Positions 9,140 through 18,426 of a stretch of DNA of 64,000 nucleotides are shown piece after piece. The stretch spans positions 3,472,001-3,536,000 of the forward strand of contig NZ_LT576451.1 of NCBI RefSeq assembly GCF_900086645.1. Direction: 5' to 3'. Within the stretch, counting starts at the first letter, position 1; the number at the start of each line of letters is the position of its first letter. The DNA comes from Curtobacterium sp. 9128 (lineage in GTDB: Bacteria > Actinomycetota > Actinomycetes > Actinomycetales > Microbacteriaceae). The notes under the pieces are model-generated. The model was given only the letters and a program-made list of their open reading frames with translations, searched no databases and had not been told where the DNA came from. A program made the translations under genes and the position numbers.

Positions 9140-9942
9140 CAGAGGACCTTCGACAGGAACCCGGCGAGCCGCTCGGACTCGGGGTGTTCGAACATCGTCG
9201 CGGCCTCGCCCTGTTCGACGATCCGCCCCTGGTCCATGAAGACGACATGGTCGGCAGCCCGGCGCGCGAACCCCATCTCGTGCGTGACGACGAGCATCGT
9301 CATGCCGGCCGTCGCGAGGCCCGTCATCAGGTCGAGGACCTCCTTGACGAGCTCGGGGTCGAGGGCGCTCGTGGCCTCGTCGAAGAGCATCACCTCGGGT
9401 CGCATCGCCAGCGCCCTGGCGATCGCGACGCGCTGCTGCTGCCCGCCGGACAGGCTCGCCGGGCGGAAGTCCCGCTTGTGGGCGAGTCCCACGTCCGCCA
9501 GCGAGCGCACCGCCCGGTCCCTGGCTTCCTCGACGCCGAGTCCGCGCACCTTCCGGAGCGGCAGCACGATGTTGTCGAGGACGGTCTTGTGCGGGAACAG
9601 GTTGAAGTGCTGGAACACCATGCCGACGCGGCTCCGGAGACGATCGGGGTCCCCCGTCGTCATGTCGTCGCCGTCGAGCAGGATCGTGCCGGCGGTGGGT
9701 TCCTCGAGCCGGTTGACACAGCGCAGCAGCGTCGACTTGCCGGAGCCCGACGGCCCGATGATGCAGACGGTGTGGCCTGGCCGGACGGCGAGGTCGACGC
9801 CGTGCAGCACCTCGTTGGCGCCGAACCGCTTCGTGATCCCCCGGAGTTCGAGTCCGGCGCCGCGGATGTCGCCGACGAGGTCGGTCACCCCGGTGTCGAC
9901 GCCCTGCGTGGTGGTGCCGTCGGTGGGCGTGGTCATGGTCAT
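9139..9942 (-). CDS. Polar-amino-acid-type ABC transporter ATP-binding protein
   Basis: 267-residue HisP/GlnQ-like ATPase. Walker [10 protein letters not shown] at 63-71, Q-loop in [10 protein letters not shown], signature LSGGQQQR at 164-171, Walker B VMLFDE at 184-189 and switch histidine in VVTHEMGFA. The N-terminal 28 residues are a Thr/Gly-rich extension. It overlaps the permease gene by four bases (ATGA) and shares one base with the following flavoenzyme gene, so transporter and oxidase translation look coupled. It powers import of the solute bound by the neighbouring lipoprotein. Confidence 0.95.
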   Translation of the reverse strand: MTMTTPTDGTTTQGVDTGVTDLVGDIRGAGLELRGITKRFGANEVLHGVDLAVRPGHTVCIIGPSGSGKSTLLRCVNRLEEPTAGTILLDGDDMTTGDPDRLRSRVGMVFQHFNLFPHKTVLDNIVLPLRKVRGLGVEEARDRAVRSLADVGLAHKRDFRPASLSGGQQQRVAIARALAMRPEVMLFDEATSALDPELVKEVLDLMTGLATAGMTMLVVTHEMGFARRAADHVVFMDQGRIVEQGEAATMFEHPESERLAGFLSKVL

Positions 9943-10739
9943 CCGTCCTGTCCGATCGTGACGGCCCCCGCGGGGGCTGTTGCTGGTGCGGCCGTCGACT
10001 GGCCGGGGCCGCCGGCGTCACCGGCGTCGACCGCGGCGCGGCCGGTGCGGAGCCGGCGGTCGATGACGTTCACCAGGTGGGTGAGCGGCACCGTGATGAG
10101 GAGGTAGAAGATCCCGGCGGTGACGAGTGGCGAGAGGTTCGCGTACGTCACGGCGGCGTCCTGACCGACCCGGAAGAGTTCACGCTGCGACGTCACCAGG
10201 CCGAGGAAGTACACCAGCGACGAGTCCTTGACGATCGCGATGAACTGGTTCACGAGCGCCGGCAGCACCCGCCTGATGCCCTGCGGGATGACGATCAGCC
10301 GCATGGCGGGGCCATAGCCCATGCCGAGCGCCCTGGCCGCTTCGAGCTGCCCCTTGTCGATCGACTGGATGCCGGACCGGAAGATCTCCCCGATGTAGGC
10401 GCCGGCGATCAGGCCGAGGGCGAGGATGCCGAGCGGGTACGGGTTGCCCTTGGTGATCGGGTTGAACAGCGGCGCGAGCCCCTGCCCGAGCACCAGGATC
10501 GTGAGGATCGCCGGCAGGCCGCGGAACACGTCCGTGTAGATGCCCGACAGCACCCGGAGGGTCCGGCTGCGGGACACGGCGAGCGCCGCGAGGCCCAGGC
10601 CGATGACGATGCCGACGACGGTCGCAGCGGCGGCCAGCAGCAGGGTGTTCCAGAGGCCGTACCCGAGGATGTCGGGCAGGACGACGAGCATGTCCGGGAC
10701 GTTGAAGAACGACTGCAGGAGCGTCTGGAGCTGGTCCAT
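9939..10739 (-). CDS. Polar-amino-acid-type ABC transporter permease
   Basis: 266-residue HisM/GlnP-type inner-membrane permease with about five membrane segments. The cytoplasmic coupling motif [25 protein letters not shown] stretch begins near residue 133 and is diagnostic of the amino-acid family. [15 protein letters not shown] and [10 protein letters not shown] are further family hallmarks. The C-terminal tail is Ala/Gly-rich. It starts 9 bases after the binding-protein stop and overlaps the ATPase. Only one permease is present, so a homodimer is expected. Confidence 0.93.
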   Translation of the reverse strand: MDQLQTLLQSFFNVPDMLVVLPDILGYGLWNTLLLAAAATVVGIVIGLGLAALAVSRSRTLRVLSGIYTDVFRGLPAILTILVLGQGLAPLFNPITKGNPYPLGILALGLIAGAYIGEIFRSGIQSIDKGQLEAARALGMGYGPAMRLIVIPQGIRRVLPALVNQFIAIVKDSSLVYFLGLVTSQRELFRVGQDAAVTYANLSPLVTAGIFYLLITVPLTHLVNVIDRRLRTGRAAVDAGDAGGPGQSTAAPATAPAGAVTIGQDG

Positions 10740-10748
10740 GGTCGCGGC

Positions 10749-11579
10749 CTACTTGTCGGTCGGCTGGAACTGGTCCGGCACCGGAGCGTCCGGGTAGTAC
10801 TTCTTCTCGATCTCCAGCCACTCACCCGACGCGATGATCTCCTTGATCGCCTTGTTGATGCCCTTCTTCAGCGCGGGCTTGTCCTTGTGCATGCTCATCG
10901 CGACCGGGTACTCGGGTAGCTCGATGTTGATCGGCATCGAGACGGTGGAGTCCGCGTCCATGAAGTCCTGCCCGTTCGGGTAGTCCAGGAAGACGGAGTC
11001 GATGCTGCCGGACTTCATCGCGGCGACGGCGGAGTTGTTGTCCGGGTAGCGGACGATCTCCACGCCGGGGAAGTGGTCCTGCGCGTACTGGTCCTCGAGC
11101 GTGCCCTGCATGAGGCCGAGGCGCTTGCCCTTGAGCGACGAGTAGTCCTTCGTGATGCTCGAGCCCTTCGGCGTGATGACCGAGATGTACCCGATGAAGT
11201 AGGTGTTCGAGAAGTCGACCGACTTCTTGCGCTCGGGGGTGACCGACGTGCTCGCGGCGGCGACGTCGAGCGAACCCGCGGCGACTCCTGGCAGCAGCGT
11301 CGAGAACTCCTGCTGCACGAACACCGGCTTGAGGTCCATGTGCTTCGCGATCGCGGTGGCCATGTCGACCTCGAAGCCCGTGAGCTTCCCGTTCTCGGTG
11401 TAGGCGTAGGGCTTGGCGTCGCTCAGCGTGCCGATCTTCAGCGTGCCGGCGGTCAGGGTGCCGTAGTCCTTCGACGAGGTGGACGTCGAAGCGGAGGAGG
11501 TCGTGGAGCAGGCCGTGAGCCCGACGGCGAGGGCCGCGATGACGGCGACCGCGGCGGCCTTGGAGTGGGTGCGTCGCAT
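10749..11579 (-). CDS. Polar-amino-acid-type ABC transporter substrate-binding lipoprotein
   Basis: 276-residue SBP_bac_3 family lipoprotein. The signal peptide ends in LTAC, followed by a Ser/Thr-rich linker. Family features include GFEVDMATAIAKHM, the DVAAASTSVTPERKKSVDFS block and KGKRLGLMQGT. The ATG is preceded by AGGAG. It is the first gene of the seven-gene operon, followed by permease, ATPase, three flavoenzymes and an SDR. The bound ligand is presumably the substrate of the oxidases. Divergent from a LysR regulator across 150 bases. Confidence 0.93.
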   Translation of the reverse strand: MRRTHSKAAAVAVIAALAVGLTACSTTSSASTSTSSKDYGTLTAGTLKIGTLSDAKPYAYTENGKLTGFEVDMATAIAKHMDLKPVFVQQEFSTLLPGVAAGSLDVAAASTSVTPERKKSVDFSNTYFIGYISVITPKGSSITKDYSSLKGKRLGLMQGTLEDQYAQDHFPGVEIVRYPDNNSAVAAMKSGSIDSVFLDYPNGQDFMDADSTVSMPINIELPEYPVAMSMHKDKPALKKGINKAIKEIIASGEWLEIEKKYYPDAPVPDQFQPTDK

Positions 11580-11729
11580 GGTGACTCCTGTGCTGGGGAG
11601 GGTGGGTGGTGCGGGCAAAATCACCGTAAGCGACGCAAGCGCTCGAAAAACGTTCGGAAATAATTTAGTAACACGACCTTTACGGCGTCGTATCGCAAGT
11701 CCGTGGAAGTACCGTGCGACGATCAGGAC
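11580..11729. promoter_or_regulatory. Divergent promoter region, amino-acid ABC/flavoenzyme operon versus LysR gene
   Basis: 150-base intergenic region, unusually AT-rich for this genome around 11640-11680 (AAATAATTTAGTAACAC). It must carry the promoters of the operon on the minus strand and of the LysR gene on the plus strand. LysR proteins normally bind between themselves and the divergent target. I see imperfect inverted elements (TCGTATCGC and GTGCGACGA) but no clear operator. Confidence 0.5.
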
Positions 11730-12662
11730 ATGGAACTGCGCGATCTCCGAGCGTTCACGGCGGTCGCCGAGGACCTCTCCTTCAAGGACGCCGCCGCCCG
11801 GCTCGGCATGAGCCAGTCGGCGCTCAGCCAGTCGGTCTCGCGGTTCGAGCGCGAGCTCGGGGTGTCGCTCTTCGAGCGCGGGCAGCGGCGCGCGCCGGAA
11901 CTCACCCCACAGGGACGCGTCCTCGCCGCCCAGGCGAAGGCACTCCTCGACCACGCCGAACAGGTCGAGGCGTCGGTCGTGGACGAACCGACGGCCACCG
12001 TGCCGCTCAAGGTCTCCTCGATCTCGTCGACGTTCGCCGGACTGGTCCCCCGCGTCGTGCCGCGACTCCGCGCAGCCCTGCCCGACGTCCGCGTCTCGCT
12101 GATGAGCGTGTTCGACACCCACGTGACCCGTGCGGTCCTCGAGCACCGCGTGGACTTCGCGTTCGGACGACTCTCCGAGGCACCGGAGGGTGTCGACTTC
12201 TCGTTCGTCGCGCACGAGCCGCTCGTCGCCGCCGTGCCCGCGACGCACCCGCTCGCCACCCGCGATCGCATCGACCTCGTGGAACTCCGGGACGACCCGT
12301 TCGTACTGTTCCACCGCGACGAGGGGATCCCGGGCTACGACGCCATCGTCAGCGCCTGCGTGCGGGCTGGGTTCTCACCGCAGATCCGGACGTACTCGCT
12401 CGACGACGTCGCGATGCTCTCCTCGATCGCGTGCGGCCTCGGGGTGTCGCTCATGCCGTACGTGTCGACGCTGCACGCGTTCGACGGGGTCAGCTACGTC
12501 CCGGTGACGGACGAGCACGCCACCACGCCGCTCTCGGTGCTCCGTCGGCAGCACGACGGACTCGTCGCGGCCGACCGGCTCCTGGAACTGGTGCACGACG
12601 AGATGCGGACACTCGCAGCGCGCGAGATCGCGCGCGGCAACCGCCCGCCCCTGGTGCCGTAG
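11730..12662 (+). CDS. LysR-family transcriptional regulator
   Basis: 310 residues. The N-terminal helix-turn-helix is classic LysR (MELRDLRAFTAVAEDLSF, AARLGMSQSALSQSVSRFE, LFERG near 47-51). The rest is a periplasmic-binding-like effector domain. The start is placed at MELRDLRAF, dropping nine unlikely upstream residues. Divergent from the transporter/flavoenzyme operon, so probably its regulator, with the imported amine or a derivative as effector (inference). It converges on the alditol-oxidase gene. Confidence 0.9.
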   Translation: MELRDLRAFTAVAEDLSFKDAAARLGMSQSALSQSVSRFERELGVSLFERGQRRAPELTPQGRVLAAQAKALLDHAEQVEASVVDEPTATVPLKVSSISSTFAGLVPRVVPRLRAALPDVRVSLMSVFDTHVTRAVLEHRVDFAFGRLSEAPEGVDFSFVAHEPLVAAVPATHPLATRDRIDLVELRDDPFVLFHRDEGIPGYDAIVSACVRAGFSPQIRTYSLDDVAMLSSIACGLGVSLMPYVSTLHAFDGVSYVPVTDEHATTPLSVLRRQHDGLVAADRLLELVHDEMRTLAAREIARGNRPPLVP

Positions 12663-12705
12663 TCCGCCCCGCGCGGGACCGGACGGGAGGCCCGGCTCGG
12701 CTCCG

Positions 12706-13983
12706 TCAGGCCAGCACGCGCTCCAGGAACGGGTTGCGGAACCGGCCCGCCGGGTCGAGTTCGCGGGCGAGCGCGGCGAACCGCGCCAGGTGGGGGTACG
12801 CCTCGTGCAGGCGCTCCGGCGTGGCGGCCGAGACCTTCCCCCAGTGCGGGCGCGGGTCGAACGGGGCGAGGACGTCCTCGATCCGCTCGACCGCGGCGGC
12901 GACGGCCTCGACGTCCCGGCGGAACGTGAAGTGCACGCCGACCGACTGCCGCTCGGACGACGGTGCGAGCCACGCGGTGTCCGGTGCGATCGTCCTGACC
13001 TCGGCTGCGATGAGGATCGGCGCGAACAGGCCGGCGAGCGGACGCAGGGCCCGGAGCGCGGGGACGGCCGATGCGGCGGGCAGCAGGTACTCCGCCTGGA
13101 TCTCGGCCCCGGTGGACGGGGTGAACGACGACCGGAAGTGCGGCAGCCGCTCGGACCACGGGCCGGGGACGCCGCCCTGCTCCGTGACGCCGGCCGGGTC
13201 GTTCTCCCCTGGGTGGACGGGTCCGGTCGCGGTCCTGGCACCGAGTGCGACGAGGTCGATCGTCGGTGCCGGCTCGTCGACGCGGTGCTTCGTCCAGACC
13301 TGTCGCGCGCCACGATCGTCGAACGACGTGAACATCGACACCGAGTACGCGTCCGACATCACCGCGTCGAACTGCGACTCGACGGCGTCCCACGGCAGGT
13401 CGAGGTGCACCGTCGTGGCCACCTGGAACGTGGGCTCGATCGCGAGCTCGACGGCGGTCACGATCCCGAGGGCCCCGAGCGCGACCCGGTGTGCGTCGAG
13501 CTCGGCGTCGGGCCGGTCCCCTGCCACGTGGACCACGTCGCCGGACGCACGGACCACGTCCAGCCCGACCACCGCCTGCGCCAGCGAGGGGTTCCGCACG
13601 CCGGAGCCGTGCGTGCCGGTGGCGACGGCCCCTGCAGTGGAGATGTGCGGCAGGGACGCGAGGTTCGCGAGTGCCCAGCCACGAGCCTCCAGGCCGGATG
13701 CGACCTGCGCGTGCGTCATGCCGGCTGCGACCAGGACCACGCGTCGGGCGGTGTCGATCTCCAGCACCGGCGGCAGACCGGCGAGCGTGACCTGGACGGC
13801 GTCGGTGTCCGCGATCTCGTTGAAGGAGTGCGTCGAGCCGAGCGCCGTCAGGCGCGGCGTCGACGCGACGAGCTCGCGGACCTCGGACACGGACGACGGT
13901 CGCGCCAACGACGCCGCATGGTAGGTCACGTTGCCGGCCCAGTTGGTGCGCTCCGTCGCGATCACGTCGCCCATCGTAGCCAT
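12706..13983 (-). CDS. FAD-linked alditol/aldonolactone oxidase-like protein
   Basis: 425-residue VAO-fold flavoprotein with an N-terminal FAD_binding_4 domain (TALGSTHSFNEIADT, HISTAGAVATGTHGSG) and a C-terminal ALO domain ending with PHWGK and RNPFLERVL. It is closest in architecture to xylitol/alditol oxidases. The covalent-flavin His would be in STHSF, near residue 52. The start ATG shares one base with the araA stop (TGATG), so it is translationally coupled to arabinose genes. It may oxidise arabinitol, xylitol or a related polyol, linking polyols to the same pathway; that role is inferred. It converges with the LysR gene. Confidence 0.82.
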   Translation of the reverse strand: MATMGDVIATERTNWAGNVTYHAASLARPSSVSEVRELVASTPRLTALGSTHSFNEIADTDAVQVTLAGLPPVLEIDTARRVVLVAAGMTHAQVASGLEARGWALANLASLPHISTAGAVATGTHGSGVRNPSLAQAVVGLDVVRASGDVVHVAGDRPDAELDAHRVALGALGIVTAVELAIEPTFQVATTVHLDLPWDAVESQFDAVMSDAYSVSMFTSFDDRGARQVWTKHRVDEPAPTIDLVALGARTATGPVHPGENDPAGVTEQGGVPGPWSERLPHFRSSFTPSTGAEIQAEYLLPAASAVPALRALRPLAGLFAPILIAAEVRTIAPDTAWLAPSSERQSVGVHFTFRRDVEAVAAAVERIEDVLAPFDPRPHWGKVSAATPERLHEAYPHLARFAALARELDPAGRFRNPFLERVLA

Positions 13984-15500
13984 CAGAACCCGCGGTCGAG
14001 GCGGTGCCAGGTCTGCTGCCCGCGCACCTCGTCGCGGAACCCGCGGGAGGTCGTGTGCTCGTCGATGACCAGGAACTCGGTGCCGAGGATCGTGGCGAGG
14101 TCCTCGACCACCTGCAGCCCCACGGCCGTCGTCATGACGGTGTGGTGGGCGGCGCCGGCGGTGAGCCAGGACTCGGCGGCGACGGGGAACGAGGGACGGG
14201 GCTCCCAGACGGCACGGCCGACGGGGAGCTTCGGCAGCGCCTCGGTCGGCGGGACCACGTCGACGACGTTCGCGGTGAGGCGGAACCCGTCGCGGGTGTC
14301 CGACAGCGCGACCACCACGGCCTCGCCGGAGTCGGCCGTGAAGACCAGACGCACCGGGTCGTCCTTGCCGCCGATGCCGAGCGGGTGGATCTCGAGCGTC
14401 GGACGCGACGACGTGAGCGTCGGCGAGACCTCGAGCATGTGCGCGCCGAGGATCTTCTCCGCACCGGGGGTGAGGTCGTACGTGTAGTCCTCCATGAGCG
14501 ATGCGCCGCCCGGCAGCCCCGCACCCGCGACGTTCATCGCGCGGACCAGCACGGCCGTCTTCCAGTCCCCCTCGGCACCGAAGCCGTAGCCGTCGGCCAT
14601 CAGGCGCTGCACGGCGAGACCGGGGAGCTGCTTGAGGGTGCCGAGGTCCTCGAAGTTCGTGGTGAACGCGGCGCTGTCGTTCTGCTCGAGCAGGGCGCGC
14701 AGGCCGAGCTCGATCGCGGCGCCGTCCCGGAGCGCGGCGCGGCGTGCGCCACCGTCGCGGAGCTCGTCGACCACGTCGTAGTGCTCGTCGTACACGGCGA
14801 CGAGCGCGTCGACGTCCTGCTCGCTGACGGCCTCCACGGCTGCGGCCAGCTCGTTCACCGCCCAGGTGTTGACCTGCACGCCGAGCTCGATCTCCGCCTC
14901 GGTCTTGTCGCCCTCGGTGACGGCGACGTAGCGCATGTTGTCGCCGAACCGGGTGAGCTTGAGCGTGCGGATCGCGGCGGCACCGGCGGCGGCGCGGCTC
15001 CAGTCCGCGACGCGCCGCTGCACGCGCTCGTCCGAGACGTGGCCGATCGCGGTCGCGTGCCGGACGCCCATGCGGGCGAGGGCGTAGCCGAACTCACGGT
15101 CGCCGTGCGCCGCCTGGTTCAGGTTCATGAAGTCGAAGTCGATGTCCGCCCACGGCAGTGCGACGTTCGCCTGCGTGTGCAGGTGCAGCAGGGGCTTCGT
15201 CAGCGCGTTGAGCCCGCCGATCCACATCTTCGCGGGGCTGAAGGTGTGCATCCAGGCGGTGACGCCGATGACCTTGTCGTCGGCGCTCGCCTCGATCAGG
15301 GCGCGCCGGATACCATCGGCGTCCTTGAGGACGGGTTTCCAGACGAGCGTCACCGGCACGTGCGGTGCCAGTTCCGCGTGCACGGCGCGGCTCTGCTCCT
15401 CGACCTGGCGGAGGGTCTCCTCGCCGTACAGGCCCTGCGAACCCGTGAGGAACCAGACCTCGTAGCCCGCCAGGGTCTCGGTGGGGTCGACGTGCGTCAT
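13983..15500 (-). CDS. araA: L-arabinose isomerase
   Basis: 505 residues, against about 500 in Escherichia coli AraA. Converts L-arabinose to L-ribulose in the cytoplasm with Mn2+. Recognisable blocks are [16 protein letters not shown] at the N-terminus, [15 protein letters not shown], the [24 protein letters not shown] region and the C-terminal [15 protein letters not shown] and [10 protein letters not shown] (metal-site histidine region). The start overlaps the araD stop by four bases (ATGA). Third gene of the araB-araD-araA-oxidase operon. Confidence 0.97.
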   Translation of the reverse strand: MTHVDPTETLAGYEVWFLTGSQGLYGEETLRQVEEQSRAVHAELAPHVPVTLVWKPVLKDADGIRRALIEASADDKVIGVTAWMHTFSPAKMWIGGLNALTKPLLHLHTQANVALPWADIDFDFMNLNQAAHGDREFGYALARMGVRHATAIGHVSDERVQRRVADWSRAAAGAAAIRTLKLTRFGDNMRYVAVTEGDKTEAEIELGVQVNTWAVNELAAAVEAVSEQDVDALVAVYDEHYDVVDELRDGGARRAALRDGAAIELGLRALLEQNDSAAFTTNFEDLGTLKQLPGLAVQRLMADGYGFGAEGDWKTAVLVRAMNVAGAGLPGGASLMEDYTYDLTPGAEKILGAHMLEVSPTLTSSRPTLEIHPLGIGGKDDPVRLVFTADSGEAVVVALSDTRDGFRLTANVVDVVPPTEALPKLPVGRAVWEPRPSFPVAAESWLTAGAAHHTVMTTAVGLQVVEDLATILGTEFLVIDEHTTSRGFRDEVRGQQTWHRLDRGF

Positions 15501-16213
15501 CGCAGTGCTCCTTCTGGGTTCTGTCCGTAGACGTTCTGGTAGCGGTCGAAGAGTCGATCGATGTCGTCCGGGGCGATCGGCACGACCTCGCCGCCCTGCT
15601 TCGCGATGTGCACCGTGCGGGCGACGTCCTCGCACATCACAGCTGCCTTGACGGCGTCTTTCGCGTCGCGGCCGATCGTGAACACGCCGTGGTTCTGCAT
15701 GAGGACCGCACGGCTCCGGTGACCGCTGAGCGTGTCGACGATGCCGCGGCCGATGGAGTCGTCGCCGATGATCGCGAACGGGCCGACCGGGATCGGTCCG
15801 CCGAACTCGTCCGCCATCGCGGTGATGACGCAGGGGATGGGTTCTGCCCTCGCCGCCCATGCGGTCGCGTAGGTGGAGTGGGTGTGCACGACGCCACCGA
15901 CTTCCGGCATGTTCCGGTAGACGAACGCGTGGGCCGCGGTGTCCGAGCTCGGCCCGTGCGCGTTGCCCCAGCCGTCCGCCGGCACGCCGTCGAGCGTGCA
16001 GACGACCTGGTTCTCGGGCGTCAGGTCGTCGCTCGACACCCCGCTCGGCTTGATCACGAAGAGGTCGGTGCCCGGCACGCGTTCGGAGACGTTGCCGCCG
16101 GTCCAGATCACGAGTCCGTAGCGGACCAACTCGCCGTGCAGGGAGGCGACGCGCGCACGCGTCGCGGCCACGGCCTCCTGGACGGCGCTGTCGTGGACGC
16201 TTGCTTCCGTCAT
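15497..16213 (-). CDS. araD: L-ribulose-5-phosphate 4-epimerase
   Basis: 238 residues (E. coli 231). Class II aldolase/epimerase fold that converts L-ribulose 5-phosphate to D-xylulose 5-phosphate. Zinc ligands are visible as His110 and His112 (VVHTHS) and His175 (MQNHGVF). The phosphate-binding KPSG is at 55-58 and SSD at 89-91. It overlaps araB and araA by four bases each. The araB-D-A gene order differs from E. coli araB-A-D. Confidence 0.96.
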   Translation of the reverse strand: MTEASVHDSAVQEAVAATRARVASLHGELVRYGLVIWTGGNVSERVPGTDLFVIKPSGVSSDDLTPENQVVCTLDGVPADGWGNAHGPSSDTAAHAFVYRNMPEVGGVVHTHSTYATAWAARAEPIPCVITAMADEFGGPIPVGPFAIIGDDSIGRGIVDTLSGHRSRAVLMQNHGVFTIGRDAKDAVKAAVMCEDVARTVHIAKQGGEVVPIAPDDIDRLFDRYQNVYGQNPEGALR

Positions 16214-17961
16214 CGGGTCGGCTCCTTCTCGGTCTGGAGGCTCGGCTCGGCTCCGGCCACGGGGTCGCTGTGGGCGGGTGGCTCGGTTCCGGCTGCGGGG
16301 TCGCGCCCCGGTGCGGACGTCGCGCCCGCGTGTGCCGGGGCGCGGTGTTCGTCCGCGGGCGCGATCTCGACCGGACTCGCCGGGGGCCGGGTCGCGGCGA
16401 CCGCTGCCGACTGCAGGGGCAGACCCGCCCGGAACCGCTCGAGGTAGGCACGGAAGCCCTCGACGTCCCGCTCATCGGGGTCCGCTACGTGCACGGCGTC
16501 CCCGGCGAAGACCCGCTTCTGCAGGTACGTCGTCAGGTCGGAGTCGGCTGCGTGCTCGAGGTAGGCCGCGAGCACCGCGATGCCCCATGCGCCGCCCTCG
16601 CCAGCGGTCTCCTCGAGCGCGACCGGCACGCGGAGTGCGGCGGCGAGCAGTCGCTGCGGGGCACCAGGGGTCCGGAAGAGTCCGCCGTGTGCGGTCATCC
16701 GGTCGACGTGGACGTCCTCGCCCGCGAGCACGTCCATGCCGATCGCGAGGGTGGCGAACGCACCCTGCACCTCGGCACGGACGAGGTTGCCGAGCGTGAA
16801 CGCACTGCCGGCACCACGGACCAGGAGCGGACGACCGTCCTCGACGTGTGTGACGGGTTCACCCGCCAGGTAGTTGTAGGACAGCAGGCCGCCGGCATCC
16901 GGGTCGGCCCGCTCGGCCTCGGCGAGCAGCGTCGCGTAGACCTGGTCCATGTCGAGCGGGCTGCCCGCGGCCTCGGCGAACCGGCCGAAGACCCTGGCCC
17001 ACGCGGCGATCTCGCTGGCGCCGTTGTTGCAGTGCACCATCGCGACGGCGTCACCCGCGGGGGTCGTGACGACGTCGATCTCCTCGTGCGAGGTCGTCAT
17101 CGCGTGCTCGAGGACGACCATCGAGAAGATGCTCGTGCCGACGCTGACGTTGCCGGTCCGGGGTGCGACGGCGTTCGTCGCGACCATGCCGGTGCCGGCG
17201 TCGCCCTCCGGCGGGCAGAGCGGGGCGCCGGGCTCGAGCGTGCCGGTCGGGTCGAGCCACGCGGCGCCCTCCGGGGTGAGCGTACCGGCGTCCTGCCCGG
17301 CGACGAGGACATCGGGGAGGAGCTCCCGGACGTCCCGGCCGATGAGTCCGTCGGCGGTGCGGAGCATGGCGGCGTCGTAGTCCCTGGTCGCCGGGTCGAT
17401 GGGGAACGCTCCGGACGCGTCACCCACGCCGAGCACGTTCCGTCCGGTCAGCCGGCGGTGGACGTACCCGGCGAGCGTGGTGATGCCGGCGACCTCGGCG
17501 ACGTGGGGCTCCTCGTCGAGGACCGCCTGGTACAGGTGCGCGACCGACCAGCGGAGCGGGATGGTGAACGACAGGGCCTCGCTGAGCGCCGCAGCCGCCG
17601 GGCCGGTCGAGGTGTTGCGCCACGTGCGGAACGGCACGAGGAGCTCCCCGGACGCGTCGAACGCCAGGTAGCCGTGCATCATCGCGGACACCCCGAGGGC
17701 ACGGAACGTGGTGGGCCGGACGCCGAACCGTTCCTCGACGTCGGAGACCAGGGCGGCGTAGGCGGCGCGGAGTCCGGTCTCGACGTCGTCGAGGGAGTAG
17801 GTCCAGCGCCCGTCGACGAAGGCGTTCTCCCACTCGTGGTCGCCGCTGGCGATGGGGACGAGGTCCTCGTCGATCAGGCACGCCTTGATGCGGGTCGATC
17901 CGAGCTCGATCCCGAGCGTGGTGCGCCCGTCCTGGACCTGGTGTCTGCGGTCGTCGCTCAT
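16210..17961 (-). CDS. araB: Ribulokinase-type FGGY carbohydrate kinase with repeat-derived C-terminal tail
   Basis: 583 residues. FGGY kinase; phosphorylates L-ribulose by context. The N-terminal phosphate-1 motif [14 protein letters not shown] and DVSVGTS-like region ([13 protein letters not shown]) identify the family. The start ATG has GGGAGGG upstream. The normal FGGY fold ends near [11 protein letters not shown]. From about residue 525 there is a roughly 60-residue Ala/Pro/Glu tail with no domain character. The DNA encoding it (16311-16366) closely resembles an intergenic repeat at 59711-59768. First gene of the ara operon, under two GTGAGCGCTCAC operators. Confidence 0.93.
   Translation of the reverse strand: MSDDRRHQVQDGRTTLGIELGSTRIKACLIDEDLVPIASGDHEWENAFVDGRWTYSLDDVETGLRAAYAALVSDVEERFGVRPTTFRALGVSAMMHGYLAFDASGELLVPFRTWRNTSTGPAAAALSEALSFTIPLRWSVAHLYQAVLDEEPHVAEVAGITTLAGYVHRRLTGRNVLGVGDASGAFPIDPATRDYDAAMLRTADGLIGRDVRELLPDVLVAGQDAGTLTPEGAAWLDPTGTLEPGAPLCPPEGDAGTGMVATNAVAPRTGNVSVGTSIFSMVVLEHAMTTSHEEIDVVTTPAGDAVAMVHCNNGASEIAAWARVFGRFAEAAGSPLDMDQVYATLLAEAERADPDAGGLLSYNYLAGEPVTHVEDGRPLLVRGAGSAFTLGNLVRAEVQGAFATLAIGMDVLAGEDVHVDRMTAHGGLFRTPGAPQRLLAAALRVPVALEETAGEGGAWGIAVLAAYLEHAADSDLTTYLQKRVFAGDAVHVADPDERDVEGFRAYLERFRAGLPLQSAAVAATRPPASPVEIAPADEHRAPAHAGATSAPGRDPAAGTEPPAHSDPVAGAEPSLQTEKEPTR
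16311..16366. repeat. Interspersed repeat copy inside the araB 3' end
   Basis: Shares an extended match with 59711-59768: GCGGACGTCGCGCCC, then GGGGCGCG, GTTCG and GGGCGCGA in the same order and spacing. It encodes part of the AraB C-terminal tail. The adjacent DNA (16248-16309) also holds a direct repeat of about 24 bases (GGCTCGG-C/T-TCCGGC ... CGGGGTCG). Confidence 0.65.
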
Positions 17962-17991
17962 GGTTCCCTCCCGAGACCTCGTCGTCCGTTC

Positions 17992-18033
17992 GTGAGCGCT
18001 CACATCCTGGCACGTGAGCGCTCACTCTCGCAA
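17992..18033 (-). promoter_or_regulatory. araB promoter with two GTGAGCGCTCAC operators
   Basis: Reading the minus strand: -35 TTGCGA (18033-18028), 18-base spacer, -10 CAGGAT (18009-18004). One operator GTGAGCGCTCAC (18014-18025) fills the spacer. The other (17992-18003) starts at the base right after the -10. Their centres are 22 bases apart, two helical turns, which favours cooperative binding of a LacI-family dimer or tetramer. The araB start codon is 30 bases further on. Confidence 0.8.
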
Positions 18034-18426
18034 TCCCGTCGTGCTTGCGGGCTCCCGCTGCCCCTCCCCGACGCCCCGCCCCTGCCGCCCTCGCCGCCCC
18101 CTGCACCCCCTGCACCCCTGCCCCCCTTGCCGCCCCTGCACCCCTGCCCCTGCCCCCTGCCCCCCTGCCCCCCGACCGGTCACAACACCCCGCACGTGAC
18201 ACGCCGACTGATGGAGATCTGTCGCTCGGCGGTGATCCATCCGACGAGTTGCGACCACTCGGCAGAACTGAGCGGGGTGTCGTGGCCGGTCGTCAACGAG
18301 ACGGGAGGCCGGGGCCAGGCGCGGCCGGGCGGGCGGGCGCGGGCGGCCCGAGACAGGCGCGCGGGCGCGGGCGGGCGGGCGGGGCGGCCCGGGACAGGCG
18401 CGCGGGCGCGGGCGCGGGCGCGCGCG
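18034..18426. other. Gene-free low-complexity C-rich and G-rich tract
   Basis: No gene is supportable here. 18056-18180 is a C-rich run of CCCCTGC/CCCCTGCACC units. 18300-18426 is a GGGCG/GCGCGGGC-rich run containing two copies of a longer block around GGCCCGAGACAGGCGCGCGG and GGCCCGGGACAGGCGCGCGG. GACGGGAGGCC at 18300 is a single arm of the dispersed palindrome family. Open frames across it are composition artefacts. Confidence 0.7.

Noticed and set aside
12675..12710. Complete palindrome-family terminator between the LysR and oxidase genes
   Set aside because: Only the left arm GGACGGGAGGC is intact; the right arm is degenerate, so it is at most a decayed copy.
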